Assembly (NCBI GenBank): GCA_002306375.1
Contig: DBRU01000044.1
Span: 17,009 to 23,804, forward strand
DNA: 6,796 bases
Source of the DNA: Faecalibacterium sp. UBA1360
GTDB lineage: Bacteria > Bacillota > Clostridia > Oscillospirales > Ruminococcaceae
Direction of reading: 5' to 3'
Under the pieces are notes generated by a model. It was not told the origin of the DNA and searched no databases. It saw only the letters and a list, made by a program, of their open reading frames with translations. Every line of letters begins with the position of its first letter. The stretch's first letter is position 1. Position numbers and translations under genes: made by a program. Shown here in pieces: positions 1-6,263 of this stretch.

Positions 1-16
1 CAATAAGATTCTGGAT

Positions 17-36
17 GCCGCGCACCCTTGCGCGGC
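17..36 (-). terminator. GC-rich hairpin downstream of tig
   Basis: A perfect 7-bp inverted repeat (GCCGCGC / GCGCGGC) closes a 6-nt loop, 13 nt beyond the first tig hairpin. Read on the minus strand it is followed by ATCCAGAATC and has no U-tract, so it is not a textbook intrinsic terminator alone. It may back up the upstream hairpin, protect the tig mRNA 3' end, or belong to the next gene's leader outside the window. Confidence 0.35.
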
Positions 37-40
37 GCGT

Positions 41-81
41 GGGACAAACTGACCGATACGGCCTTGCGGTCGTATCGGTCA
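41..81 (-). terminator. tig transcription terminator hairpin
   Basis: Seven bases after the tig TAA stop the minus strand forms a perfect 11-bp stem (TGACCGATACG / CGTATCGGTCA). Inside it come a single mismatch, two more GC pairs and a GCAA tetraloop. The stem occupies 50-81 and is followed by GTTTGT at 44-49, a short, weak U-rich tail. Position and stability suit a rho-independent terminator or a stabilising 3' hairpin of the tig mRNA. The poor U-tract makes termination efficiency uncertain. Confidence 0.65.
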
Positions 82-88
82 AAGGCGA

Positions 89-1405
89 TTATTCTTCCTG
101 GGCGGCGGGGGCATCCACCACGGTCTCGGTGGTGACCTCGGCCTTCTCCTTGACGAAGTCGATGGCCTTGTTCACAGCCAGGTCGGCCTTGACGGCAGCC
201 TCGTCCACAACAGAGCGGACCTTGTCGGCTTCCATCTTGTACACGTCGGCGATGCGGTTCACCTCGGCCTCGAACTCCTCGTCGGTGGCCTCAATGCCTT
301 CCTTGGCGACGATGGCCTCCATGGCCAGTCGCATCTTGACCTGCTTTTCAGCCTGCTCGGCAAACTGGCCCTTGAAGGCATCCATGTCCATGCCCATATA
401 CTGCAGGTACTGCTCCATCTTGAGGCCCTGCTGCGCGATGCGGTACTGGAAGTCCTGGACCAGTTCCTCCACACGGCCGTCGATCATCGCCTGGGGGATA
501 TCGGCAGTCATGCCGTTGACGACCTGCTCGATCAGGTCGTTTTCCACCTGAGCGTCCGCCTGCTTGTTGTTGTTTTCCTCGATACCCTTGCGGATGGAAT
601 CCTTCAACTCGTCAAGCGTATCGTATTCGCTGACATCCTTGGCGAAATCGTCGTCCAGAGCGGGCAGCTCCTTGTACTTGACTTCATGCAGCTTGATCTT
701 GAACACAGCGTCCTTGCCGGCCAGTTCCTCGGCCTGATACTGCTCGGGGAACTTGACGTTGACATCAAACTCCTCGCCAGCCTTGTGACCCACGACCTGC
801 TCCTCGAAACCGGGAATGAAGGAGCCACTGCCCAGCACCAGAGAGTAATGCTCGGCCTTGCCGCCCTCAAAAGCGACGCCGTCCACAAAGCCCTCGAAAT
901 CGATGTCGGCGGTGTCGCCGTTCTCGGCAGCGCCGTCACGGGTCAGCAGACGGCCGTTGCGGTCCTGCATACGCTTGATCTCGGCTTCGACCTGGGCCTC
1001 GTCCACAGTCTTGACCTTTCTGGTCACCTTTAATCCGGCGTACTCGCCCAGGGTGACTTCCGGCTTGACGGCGACCTTGACCTTCAGCGTGGCGCCTTCA
1101 GCTTCGGACATGGAGACAACTTCCGGCTCAGGACGGCCCACCACGTCGATGCCGGCCTCCTTGACGGCGGCCTCGTAAGCCTCGGGGAACAGATCGTTGA
1201 CGGCGTCATAGTGGAACAGGTCCGCACCGTACATCTTTTCGATCATGGCGCGGGGGGCCTTGCCCTTGCGGAAGCCGGGGACAGCGTACTTCTTGCTCTC
1301 GCGCTTGAACGCGGCGGCAACAGCCTTCTTAAAAGTATCGGCATCGATCGAGAACTGAAGCTCGACCATGCTCTTTTCCAGTTTTTCACAAGAGATCAGG
1401 TTCAT
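89..1405 (-). CDS. tig: Trigger factor, ribosome-bound chaperone and prolyl isomerase
   Basis: This is trigger factor (438 aa; the family is usually about 430-450), which docks at the ribosome exit tunnel, shields nascent chains and catalyses prolyl cis-trans isomerisation. The N-terminal ribosome-binding domain (about 1-115) carries the signature GFRKGKAP at 44-51, the loop that contacts the exit-tunnel protein uL23. The FKBP-type PPIase domain spans about 163-248 (GDTADIDFEGFVDG, then FIPGFEEQVVGHKAGEE at 196-212). The helical substrate-binding C-terminal domain follows, ending in an acidic tail with AAQEE. The start is ATG at 1405 because GGAGG at 1413-1417 sits 7 nt upstream. An in-frame extension to 1543 would run through the promoter and is rejected. 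It appears monocistronic, with its own promoter (-10 at 1437-1442) and a downstream hairpin at 50-81. In many Firmicutes clpP/clpX follow tig; that region is outside the window. Confidence 0.97.
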   Translation of the reverse strand: MNLISCEKLEKSMVELQFSIDADTFKKAVAAAFKRESKKYAVPGFRKGKAPRAMIEKMYGADLFHYDAVNDLFPEAYEAAVKEAGIDVVGRPEPEVVSMSEAEGATLKVKVAVKPEVTLGEYAGLKVTRKVKTVDEAQVEAEIKRMQDRNGRLLTRDGAAENGDTADIDFEGFVDGVAFEGGKAEHYSLVLGSGSFIPGFEEQVVGHKAGEEFDVNVKFPEQYQAEELAGKDAVFKIKLHEVKYKELPALDDDFAKDVSEYDTLDELKDSIRKGIEENNNKQADAQVENDLIEQVVNGMTADIPQAMIDGRVEELVQDFQYRIAQQGLKMEQYLQYMGMDMDAFKGQFAEQAEKQVKMRLAMEAIVAKEGIEATDEEFEAEVNRIADVYKMEADKVRSVVDEAAVKADLAVNKAIDFVKEKAEVTTETVVDAPAAQEE

Positions 1406-1436
1406 TTGTAGTCCTCCAAACATAGAAATACAAGTA

Positions 1437-1465
1437 ATTATAGCACGCCGTCGCGCAGAATACCA
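1437..1465 (-). promoter_or_regulatory. tig promoter, extended -10 type
   Basis: The minus strand has a consensus -10 TATAAT at 1437-1442, preceded by TGC (1443-1445), the extended -10 motif. At a 17-bp spacing the -35 position (1460-1465) reads TGGTAT, a poor match to TTGACA. The predicted transcription start is near 1430, giving a leader of about 25 nt that contains the GGAGG ribosome site. The strong extended -10 probably compensates for the weak -35. Confidence 0.75.
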
Positions 1466-1470
1466 GTGCC

Positions 1471-1506
1471 TTTTGAAGTTTTTTGCGCGTTTCGGGGCCA
1501 AAAAAC
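1471..1506 (-). promoter_or_regulatory. A/T-rich UP-like tract and AT hairpin upstream of tig promoter
   Basis: From a start near 1430, the minus-strand A-rich stretch at 1471-1484 (six A, then CTTC, then four A) lies at about -41 to -54, where the RNA polymerase alpha-subunit UP element sits. A T6 run at 1500-1505 is centred 21 bp further upstream, about two helical turns. The two runs form a perfect 8-bp inverted repeat (GTTTTTTG at 1499-1506, CAAAAAAC at 1478-1485) around a 13-nt loop. It also lies just after the phosphoesterase stop and could form a weak AU hairpin in that transcript. The promoter role is inference. Confidence 0.4.
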
Positions 1507-1512
1507 CGGGTT

Positions 1513-2205
1513 TCAGACGTCCTTTTCCACAAGATAGGGGCAAAATGCCAGTCCGTCGGCCGAAATCAGCTTGTAACGCACCTGGCCGCAGTCCCCTTGC
1601 ACCGCATAGCGGATGGCCCGCCCGTGCAGGTGCCCGTAGAAACAGCGGCGCACCCCATGGGCGTTGAGCAGGTCCACCAGTTCCTGGGCACAGCCCGTGC
1701 CGAACACCGGCGGGTAATGCAGAAAGACGAGCTTCTCCCCGGCGTCCTGCGCGGATTCCAGCGACATGCGCAGACGCCCGGCCTCGCGGGACATGATCTT
1801 GGCACTCTGGGCAGCCGCATCGTCAAACGGCCAGCCCCGGGACCCGCACAGGGCGAAGCGCCCTACCCGGCAGCAGTTGTTGTGCAGGATGTGCAGCGTG
1901 TTGAACCCGTTGGCCGCCAGGTAGGTCTCCATTTTGCGGGCGGTGGTCCACCAGTAATCGTGGTTGCCTTTAAGCAGCCATTTTTGTCCGGGCAGGCCTT
2001 GAATAAAGGAGAAATCCTCCCGCGTATCCTCCAGGCGCATGGCCCAGGAGGTATCCCCCGCCAGCACAACGGTGTCCTCGTCCTTTACAAGGGTGCGCCA
2101 GTTGGATTCCAGTTTGGGCAGATACCCTTCCCATCCGGGAAAGACGTCCATGGGTTTGTCCGCCCCCAGCGACAGGTGCAGATCCCCAATGACAAAGATC
2201 GCCAT
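1513..2205 (-). CDS. Calcineurin-like metallophosphoesterase (predicted phosphohydrolase)
   Basis: A 230-aa protein with the full set of calcineurin-like phosphoesterase metal ligands: GDLH (Asp8, His10), GDTSW (Asp51), GNHDYWW (Asn81, His82), His163 in LHYPP, and GHLHG (His192, His194). These should bind a two-metal centre that hydrolyses a phosphomono- or diester. Substrate is not evident. It looks like the COG1768-type predicted phosphohydrolases found in many Firmicutes, from recall and not a search. There is no signal peptide or membrane segment, so it is likely cytoplasmic. Trp residues after the GNHD motif and a Cys-Cys pair (111-112) stand out. The start ATG is 14 nt after the thrC stop, with a G-rich AGGGGGG (2209-2215) only 3 nt away, a short spacing for a ribosome site. 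It probably shares the thrC transcript, and no strong terminator follows it. Confidence 0.88.
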   Translation of the reverse strand: MAIFVIGDLHLSLGADKPMDVFPGWEGYLPKLESNWRTLVKDEDTVVLAGDTSWAMRLEDTREDFSFIQGLPGQKWLLKGNHDYWWTTARKMETYLAANGFNTLHILHNNCCRVGRFALCGSRGWPFDDAAAQSAKIMSREAGRLRMSLESAQDAGEKLVFLHYPPVFGTGCAQELVDLLNAHGVRRCFYGHLHGRAIRYAVQGDCGQVRYKLISADGLAFCPYLVEKDV

Positions 2206-2219
2206 GGTCCCCCCTGCGA

Positions 2220-3668
2220 TCAGCGCAGCGCCGCGTCACGGATGGCGGACGGGACGATGACTTCGGTAAAACGGACGAGGCTGTTTTCCAGGGCGGCCAG
2301 GCTTTCGGGCGCGGCGCAGCCGGTGCGGGCGGACAGCGCCTCCATGGCGGCGAAATCCTCCAGCGGTGCAGCCTCGCCCAAGGCGGCGAGCACATCCCGC
2401 GGGAACTTGAAGGGGCTGGCCGTGGAAAGTACCACCATGGGCGCGTCGCTCAAAGCGGACTGCGCCACCCGGAACGCCACCGCCGTGTGGGGATCGCACA
2501 GGTACTTGTCGGTGGTCCAGCGGGCATGGATCTCGGCGGCGGCTTCCTCGTCGGAAGCACAACCGCAGGCAAAACTCTCCCGGATACGGGCCAGGGTCTC
2601 TTCATCCACGCGGTACACGCCGGTGCGGTTCAACTCGTCCATCCAGGCAGCCACCCGGGCGGGGTCCTCGGTGACATGGTACAAAAGCCGTTCCAGATTG
2701 CTGGAGATCAGGATGTCCATGGAAGGCGAGGTGGTCTTGTAGAAATCCCGCCGCTTGTCGTACACGCCGGTGTTGATAAAGTCGGTCAGCACGTTGTTGC
2801 GGTTGGACGCGCAGACCAGCTTGCCCACCGGCAGGCCCATGCGCTTGGCATAGTAGCCGGCCAGAATGTCGCCGAAATTGCCGGTGGGCACGCAGAAGTC
2901 CACGGGGTCGCCCCAGGCAACTTCGCCCTGCTCGGCCAGGCGGAAATAGGCGTAGAAGTAGTAAACGATCTGGGGAGCCAGACGACCCCAGTTGATGGAG
3001 TTGGCGCTGGACAGACGGATCTCCCGCTCGGCCAGTTCCTCGGCCACCGAGGCGTCGGCAAACACCCGCTTGACGCCGGTCTGGGCGTCGTCAAAGTTGC
3101 CGTCGACGGCATACACCGCCACATTGTCGCCCTGCTGGGTGACCATCTGTAAGCGCTGGATCTCGCTGGTGCCGTCGTTGGGATAGAACACTTCGATCTC
3201 GATGCCGGGCAAGCCCGCATACCCGGCCAGGGCCGCCTTGCCGGTATCGCCGGAAGTGGCCACCAGGATGCGGGTGGTCTCGGTGCGGTTGAGGTTGCGC
3301 TTGGCCTCCACCAGCAGCTTGGGCATAAGCTGCAGCGCATAATCCTTGAAAGCGCAGGTCGGCCCGTGCCACAGTTCCAGGGCGTACAGGCCGGGCTCTA
3401 CCTGACGGGTAAAGCCGGCCTTGCCGGCAAAGGCGTCGCCGTAGGTAGCCTTGGTAGCCCGCTCGAGGAAGTCGGGGTCGTAATCGGTCAGATAAAGTTT
3501 GAGCACCTCGGCCGCCAGTTCAGGATAGGACAGGTCCTTCCAGGCGTCCAGGTCCGCCTGAGGAAAGGCCCCGGGCACATACAGGCCGCCGTCGGGCGTC
3601 AGACCGCGGACGATGGCCTCGGAGGACGATACAACGGCGTCGGGGCTGCGTGTGCTTTGATACTGCAT
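2220..3668 (-). CDS. thrC: Threonine synthase (PLP-dependent)
   Basis: Threonine synthase converts O-phospho-L-homoserine and water to L-threonine and phosphate using pyridoxal phosphate, the last step of threonine biosynthesis. At 482 aa it matches the longer threonine synthase class (about 430-510 aa) and not the short 350-aa class of B. subtilis. The N-terminal segment has TPDGGLYVP (24-32), typical of the long class. The PLP lysine is Lys108 in HGPTCAFKD (101-109). SGDTGKAAL begins at 139, SANSINWGRL at 221-230, and the phosphate-binding PTGNFGD at 261-267. AGGAG at 3678-3682 sits 9 nt before the ATG. It follows yraN by 34 nt with no visible terminator and precedes the phosphoesterase by 14 nt. 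No other threonine-pathway gene (hom, thrB) is in the window, so it is separated from its pathway here. Confidence 0.96.
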   Translation of the reverse strand: MQYQSTRSPDAVVSSSEAIVRGLTPDGGLYVPGAFPQADLDAWKDLSYPELAAEVLKLYLTDYDPDFLERATKATYGDAFAGKAGFTRQVEPGLYALELWHGPTCAFKDYALQLMPKLLVEAKRNLNRTETTRILVATSGDTGKAALAGYAGLPGIEIEVFYPNDGTSEIQRLQMVTQQGDNVAVYAVDGNFDDAQTGVKRVFADASVAEELAEREIRLSSANSINWGRLAPQIVYYFYAYFRLAEQGEVAWGDPVDFCVPTGNFGDILAGYYAKRMGLPVGKLVCASNRNNVLTDFINTGVYDKRRDFYKTTSPSMDILISSNLERLLYHVTEDPARVAAWMDELNRTGVYRVDEETLARIRESFACGCASDEEAAAEIHARWTTDKYLCDPHTAVAFRVAQSALSDAPMVVLSTASPFKFPRDVLAALGEAAPLEDFAAMEALSARTGCAAPESLAALENSLVRFTEVIVPSAIRDAALR

Positions 3669-3702
3669 ACTTACCTACTCCTTTATATGTGTACTTCGCG
3701 CC

Positions 3703-4065
3703 TCAGCATTGAAACGCATCGCGGATGCAATGGACCTGCCATCCGCCGGCTGCGGGCGTGACTTCCACCACGTCAAAACGCACCGGCGAATCGGCAAAGG
3801 GGCTGTTTTGCAGGTAATATCCCGCCGCAGCGATCAGCCGGCGCTGCTTGCGGGGATCCACTGCCGCGCCCGGGGCAACGGGACCGGGCCCTGAACGGGT
3901 CTTGACTTCGGCAATGACCAGGGAACCGTCCTTATACAAAATAAGGTCCAGCTCCCCCATGCGGGTGCGGTAGTTGTGATTCAGCAAAAGGTAGCCCTGC
4001 CGCCGGTAGTATTCGGCGGCCACGGCTTCGCCCTTGCGACCAAGGGCCTTATCGGCGCCGGGCAT
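3703..4065 (-). CDS. yraN: YraN/UPF0102 family nuclease-like protein
   Basis: A 120-aa protein matching the YraN/UPF0102 family, usually about 115-130 aa and predicted to have a Holliday-junction-resolvase-like PD-(D/E)XK fold. Family landmarks are LGRKGEAVAAEYYRRQGY (8-25), the NYR at 31-33, GELDLI (37-42) with the likely metal ligand Asp40, and EVKTR (53-57) supplying Glu53 and Lys55. Glu13 in the first helix is also conserved in such nucleases. The biochemical activity of the family is poorly established, so a DNA nuclease role is inference. The ATG lies 1 nt after the rnhB stop. A G-run at 4073-4077 serves as ribosome site, inside the rnhB end, suggesting translational coupling. In other phyla yraN also sits near rnhB and often beside comM/dprA; here thrC follows instead. 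Confidence 0.9.
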   Translation of the reverse strand: MPGADKALGRKGEAVAAEYYRRQGYLLLNHNYRTRMGELDLILYKDGSLVIAEVKTRSGPGPVAPGAAVDPRKQRRLIAAAGYYLQNSPFADSPVRFDVVEVTPAAGGWQVHCIRDAFQC

Positions 4066-4066
4066 C

Positions 4067-4690
4067 TCAGTACCCCCACTTTTTCAAAAAGCTGCGCCGG
4101 TAAAACGGCTGGATGCCATACCGTGCAATAAGCTCATAGTGCAGCGCCGTGGGGTATCCTTTATGCTTAGCCAGCTGATACTGGGGATATTGCTCATCCA
4201 ATTCCCGCATGTACCGATCCCGGCTGACCTTGGCCAGGATCGACGCCGCCGCGATGGAGGCGCTGGTCCCGTCCCCCTTGACCACCGCCCGGCCCGGCCC
4301 CCCCAGGTCCGGCGGAACACGGTTGCCGTCGATGAGTACCAACGCGGGCGCGGGGTCCAGAGCCTGCACGGCCCGGGTCATGCCCGCCATGGTGGCCCAG
4401 AGGATGTTCTTTTCATCGATCTCCTGCGGGGAAACAAACTCCACCTGCCAGGCCAGCGCATTTTGGACGATCTCGTCGTACAGCGCTTCGCGCCGCGCCT
4501 CGGACAGTTTTTTCGAGTCGGTCACGCCCTGTATCGGGGTGTCCAGGTCCAGGATCACAGCCGCACAGCACACCGGGCCGCACAAAGGCCCACGTCCCGC
4601 CTCGTCCACGCCGCACAAACGTCCGTTTTCCGGGCGCAGGGCGATGTCATAGTCATACAGTGGGGTCGAGTCGATCACTCGTCTGGGCAT
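4067..4690 (-). CDS. rnhB: Ribonuclease HII
   Basis: RNase HII cleaves the RNA strand of RNA-DNA hybrids and nicks 5' of single ribonucleotides embedded in DNA, starting ribonucleotide excision repair. The 207-aa protein carries DEAGRGP (29-35) with Asp29 and Glu30, DSKKLS (58-63), Asp121 in LIDGN, and Asp140 in KGDGTSASIAAASI, completing the four-carboxylate two-metal site. The GRG motif (32-34) and Tyr179 in KGYPTALH match residues that recognise the ribonucleotide-DNA junction. The start is ATG at 4690: GGAAGGGGAG (4698-4707) lies 7 nt upstream and the conserved fold begins about 25 residues later. A longer in-frame reading to 5017 only covers rbgA out of frame. The gene overlaps the 3' end of rbgA by 38 nt, so the two are probably co-translated. 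It lacks the longer N-terminal extension of the B. subtilis protein (about 255 aa). Confidence 0.96.
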   Translation of the reverse strand: MPRRVIDSTPLYDYDIALRPENGRLCGVDEAGRGPLCGPVCCAAVILDLDTPIQGVTDSKKLSEARREALYDEIVQNALAWQVEFVSPQEIDEKNILWATMAGMTRAVQALDPAPALVLIDGNRVPPDLGGPGRAVVKGDGTSASIAAASILAKVSRDRYMRELDEQYPQYQLAKHKGYPTALHYELIARYGIQPFYRRSFLKKWGY

Positions 4691-5624
4691 CGTGGTTCTC
4701 CCCTTCCTTATCGGGTTGGTCGTCTTCCGCGATGGCGCTTTCGGCCGAACGGCGGGGCGGGCGCTCCAGTGAGATACGCCCCCACTTGCTGGCGCGGAAC
4801 TCTCCCACCACCGTGCGGGCGGCCCGTTCGGCGTCCACCTCACCGCCCGAGACAAGCATCCCGCGGCGCGCGCCGATGGCCAGCAGCAAGTCGTAGGGCT
4901 CCAGTTCCAGGGCGGCTGCGTCCAGCTTATACCGTTCCAGCAGCCGCCGGGGGTAAATGGCCCGTACGCTGCTGAGCAGCCCGCAGGCAAGCTCCTCCAC
5001 ATCGAGGATGTCGTCACGGATGGAGCCGATAAAGGCGAGATTGGCCGCGGTTTCCAGGCTGTCGAATTTTTTCCACAGCACCCCCGGCATGTCCATCAGG
5101 TCATACCCGCCCACCGTGATCCACTGTTTGCCCCGGGTCACGCCGGGTTTATTAGCGGCTTTGGCGCGAACAGTGCCGGCAAAAGAGTTGATGAAGGTGG
5201 ATTTGCCCACGTTGGGAATGCCCACCACCATGACCCGGATGCGCGCGCCCACAACGCCCTTGGCGCGGCGGCGCTCCATCAGTGCGGCAAGCTCCCGTTC
5301 GATGGGACCTTTGACGGCGGCAGCCCGCCCTTTCTGGCGCGAATCCATGGGCAGGCAGCCCTCCCCCGCCGCCCTGAAATAGGCCAGCCATTGCGAGGTA
5401 ATATCGGCATCGGCCAGATCAGCTTTGTTGAGCACGTACAGGTGCGGTTTGCCTGCCGTGATACGCTGGATCTCCGGGTTCAGGCTGGACAGCGGGATGC
5501 GGGCGTCCAGCACCTGCAAGACGCAGTCCACATTGCGGATCTCGGTCTGCATCAGGCGCAGGGTCTTGGCCATGTGGCCGGGGAACCACTGGATCTGGCG
5601 GCGGTTGATAATATCCTGATTCAT
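4653..5624 (-). CDS. rbgA: Ribosome biogenesis GTPase RbgA (YlqF)
   Basis: RbgA is a circularly permuted GTPase that drives a late step of 50S subunit assembly. The permuted motif order is visible: WFPGHMAK (13-20), G4 NKAD (66-69), G5-like region near 93-99, G1 GIPNVGKST (135-143), G2 around Thr163 in PGVTRG, and G3 DMPG (178-181). The helical C-terminal RNA-binding region includes the IGARRGMLVSGGEVD segment and WGRISLERP. Two oddities stand out. G3 reads DMPG where most homologues have DTPG. The protein is 323 aa against about 282 in B. subtilis, mainly through a 33-residue polar, acidic tail (291-323). The DNA for that tail also holds the rnhB ribosome site and start. The start codon overlaps the lepB stop as ATGA, with AGGTG at 5630-5634, so it is likely coupled to lepB translation. 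Confidence 0.96.
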   Translation of the reverse strand: MNQDIINRRQIQWFPGHMAKTLRLMQTEIRNVDCVLQVLDARIPLSSLNPEIQRITAGKPHLYVLNKADLADADITSQWLAYFRAAGEGCLPMDSRQKGRAAAVKGPIERELAALMERRRAKGVVGARIRVMVVGIPNVGKSTFINSFAGTVRAKAANKPGVTRGKQWITVGGYDLMDMPGVLWKKFDSLETAANLAFIGSIRDDILDVEELACGLLSSVRAIYPRRLLERYKLDAAALELEPYDLLLAIGARRGMLVSGGEVDAERAARTVVGEFRASKWGRISLERPPRRSAESAIAEDDQPDKEGENHDAQTSDRLDPTV

Positions 5625-6157
5625 AAAAACACCTGTTGGATTACACAGCCCAGCACATCGCGCAGGTCCACAAAGCCCACGCGCACATCGCGGCTGTCAG
5701 TGGAATAGTTGCGGTTGTCGCCCAGAACAAAAATACAGCCCTCGGGCACCGTGACCGGGAACTCCACCGTTTCCTGCAAATAGGTCGGCTCGGCAGTATA
5801 GGGTTCATCCAGGGCTTCGCCGTTGCGGTATACGACGCCGGCCTCAAAATCAATGTCGATGGTGTCCCCTTCCATGCCGATGACCCGCTTGACCAGCGGC
5901 TTGCCATAGGAAGTATATTCGTCAATGATCACGATATCGCCGTATTGCAGCGCGCGGGGAAAGCTCGTGATAAGCAGACGCTGCCCGCTTTGCAGCGTGG
6001 GCAGCATGGACTCGCCCTGCACGCGGATCATGCGTACACCGAAGGTGAATACCAGCGCCACCGCCACCACCGCCAGCACGACGGCCTCGTACCATTCCAG
6101 CGCGTCGCGGTTATGGCGGAACCGCCGGTTGAACCGGTCCCGCGTCGATTGGTCCAT
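5621..6157 (-). CDS. lepB: Type I signal peptidase
   Basis: Signal peptidase I removes signal peptides from exported proteins at the outer face of the cytoplasmic membrane. The 178-aa protein is the short, single-anchor Gram-positive form. A basic N-terminus (R6-R17) precedes one hydrophobic segment (about 25-41), giving N-in topology. The catalytic Ser/Lys pair is Ser50 in VQGESMLPTL and Lys90 in VKRVIGMEGDTI. Other family boxes are YGDIVII (72-78) and GDNRNYSTDSRDVRVG (146-161). The ATG is preceded by AGGCGGTGAT (6163-6172), 5 nt upstream and close to the ideal anti-16S complement. A candidate promoter lies at 6187-6214, so it may head its own operon after the rplS terminator. Its TGA stop overlaps the rbgA ATG. 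Confidence 0.96.
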   Translation of the reverse strand: MDQSTRDRFNRRFRHNRDALEWYEAVVLAVVAVALVFTFGVRMIRVQGESMLPTLQSGQRLLITSFPRALQYGDIVIIDEYTSYGKPLVKRVIGMEGDTIDIDFEAGVVYRNGEALDEPYTAEPTYLQETVEFPVTVPEGCIFVLGDNRNYSTDSRDVRVGFVDLRDVLGCVIQQVFL

Positions 6158-6186
6158 GTAGGATCACCGCCTTTGTAAAATTGGAC

Positions 6187-6214
6187 AATATAACGCAAAA
6201 AGGGAGAACGCCAA
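6187..6214 (-). promoter_or_regulatory. Candidate lepB promoter inside the rplS terminator region
   Basis: The minus strand has TTGGCG (6209-6214), a 16-bp spacer, then TATATT (6187-6192). These match 4 of 6 and 5 of 6 consensus positions. The predicted start near 6180 leaves a leader of about 23 nt carrying the lepB ribosome site. The -35 overlaps the loop and 3' arm of the terminator-like hairpin, so DNA and RNA signals are superimposed. The call rests only on consensus matching. Confidence 0.4.
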
Positions 6215-6228
6215 CCGTCCTCCCCCTT
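6197..6228 (-). terminator. Terminator or attenuator hairpin between rplS and lepB
   Basis: On the minus strand, 13 bases at 6216-6228 (AAGGGGGAGGACG) pair with 6198-6210 (CGTTCTCCCTTTT), including three G-U pairs, around a 5-nt GTTGG loop. The 3' arm runs into five U (6197-6201). This resembles an intrinsic terminator after rplS. Because part of the U-tract is used in pairing and GCG follows it, termination may be only partial, lowering but not stopping read-through into lepB. Confidence 0.6.
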
Positions 6229-6230
6229 CG

Positions 6231-6248
6231 CGGCCGTTTGCACGGCCG
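6231..6248 (-). other. GCAA-tetraloop hairpin after rplS
   Basis: A perfect 7-bp stem (CGGCCGT / ACGGCCG) with a GCAA loop sits 15 nt beyond the rplS stop and 2 nt before the terminator-like hairpin. GNRA loops are very stable, so it may protect the rplS mRNA 3' end from exonucleases after termination. It has no U-tract of its own. Confidence 0.5.
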
Positions 6249-6263
6249 GATGATGCAAATGTC

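Noticed and set aside
15..551. Plus-strand open frame antisense to the tig 3' end
   Set aside because: Ser/Thr/Ala-rich shadow of trigger factor that also crosses the terminator hairpins; it has no recognisable domain.
1499..1506. T6 run after the phosphoesterase stop as an intrinsic terminator
   Set aside because: No GC-rich stem lies immediately upstream of the T run. The only inverted repeat uses the T run itself as one arm, which would not terminate well.
1406..1543. In-frame N-terminal extension of trigger factor (start at 1543)
   Set aside because: It would translate through the consensus -10, the GGAGG site and the end of the phosphoesterase gene. Trigger factor homologues begin at the MNLISCEKLE-type N-terminus.
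1483..2742. Long plus-strand open frame of 419 codons
   Set aside because: It runs antisense to the phosphoesterase and thrC, which show clear catalytic motifs. Composition is typical of a GC-rich shadow frame and no family motif is visible.
3683..3690. TATAAA-like -10 just before thrC
   Set aside because: It abuts the thrC Shine-Dalgarno, so a transcript starting 6-7 nt downstream would lose the ribosome site. There is also no good -35 at 16-18 bp.
4034..4975. Plus-strand 313-codon open frame across rnhB and rbgA
   Set aside because: It is antisense to two genes with complete catalytic motifs; rich in Arg/Pro/Gly with no family features.
4691..5017. In-frame N-terminal extension of RNase HII (start at 5017)
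   Set aside because: The extension lies fully inside rbgA in another frame, has no family similarity, and a good ribosome site precedes the ATG at 4690.
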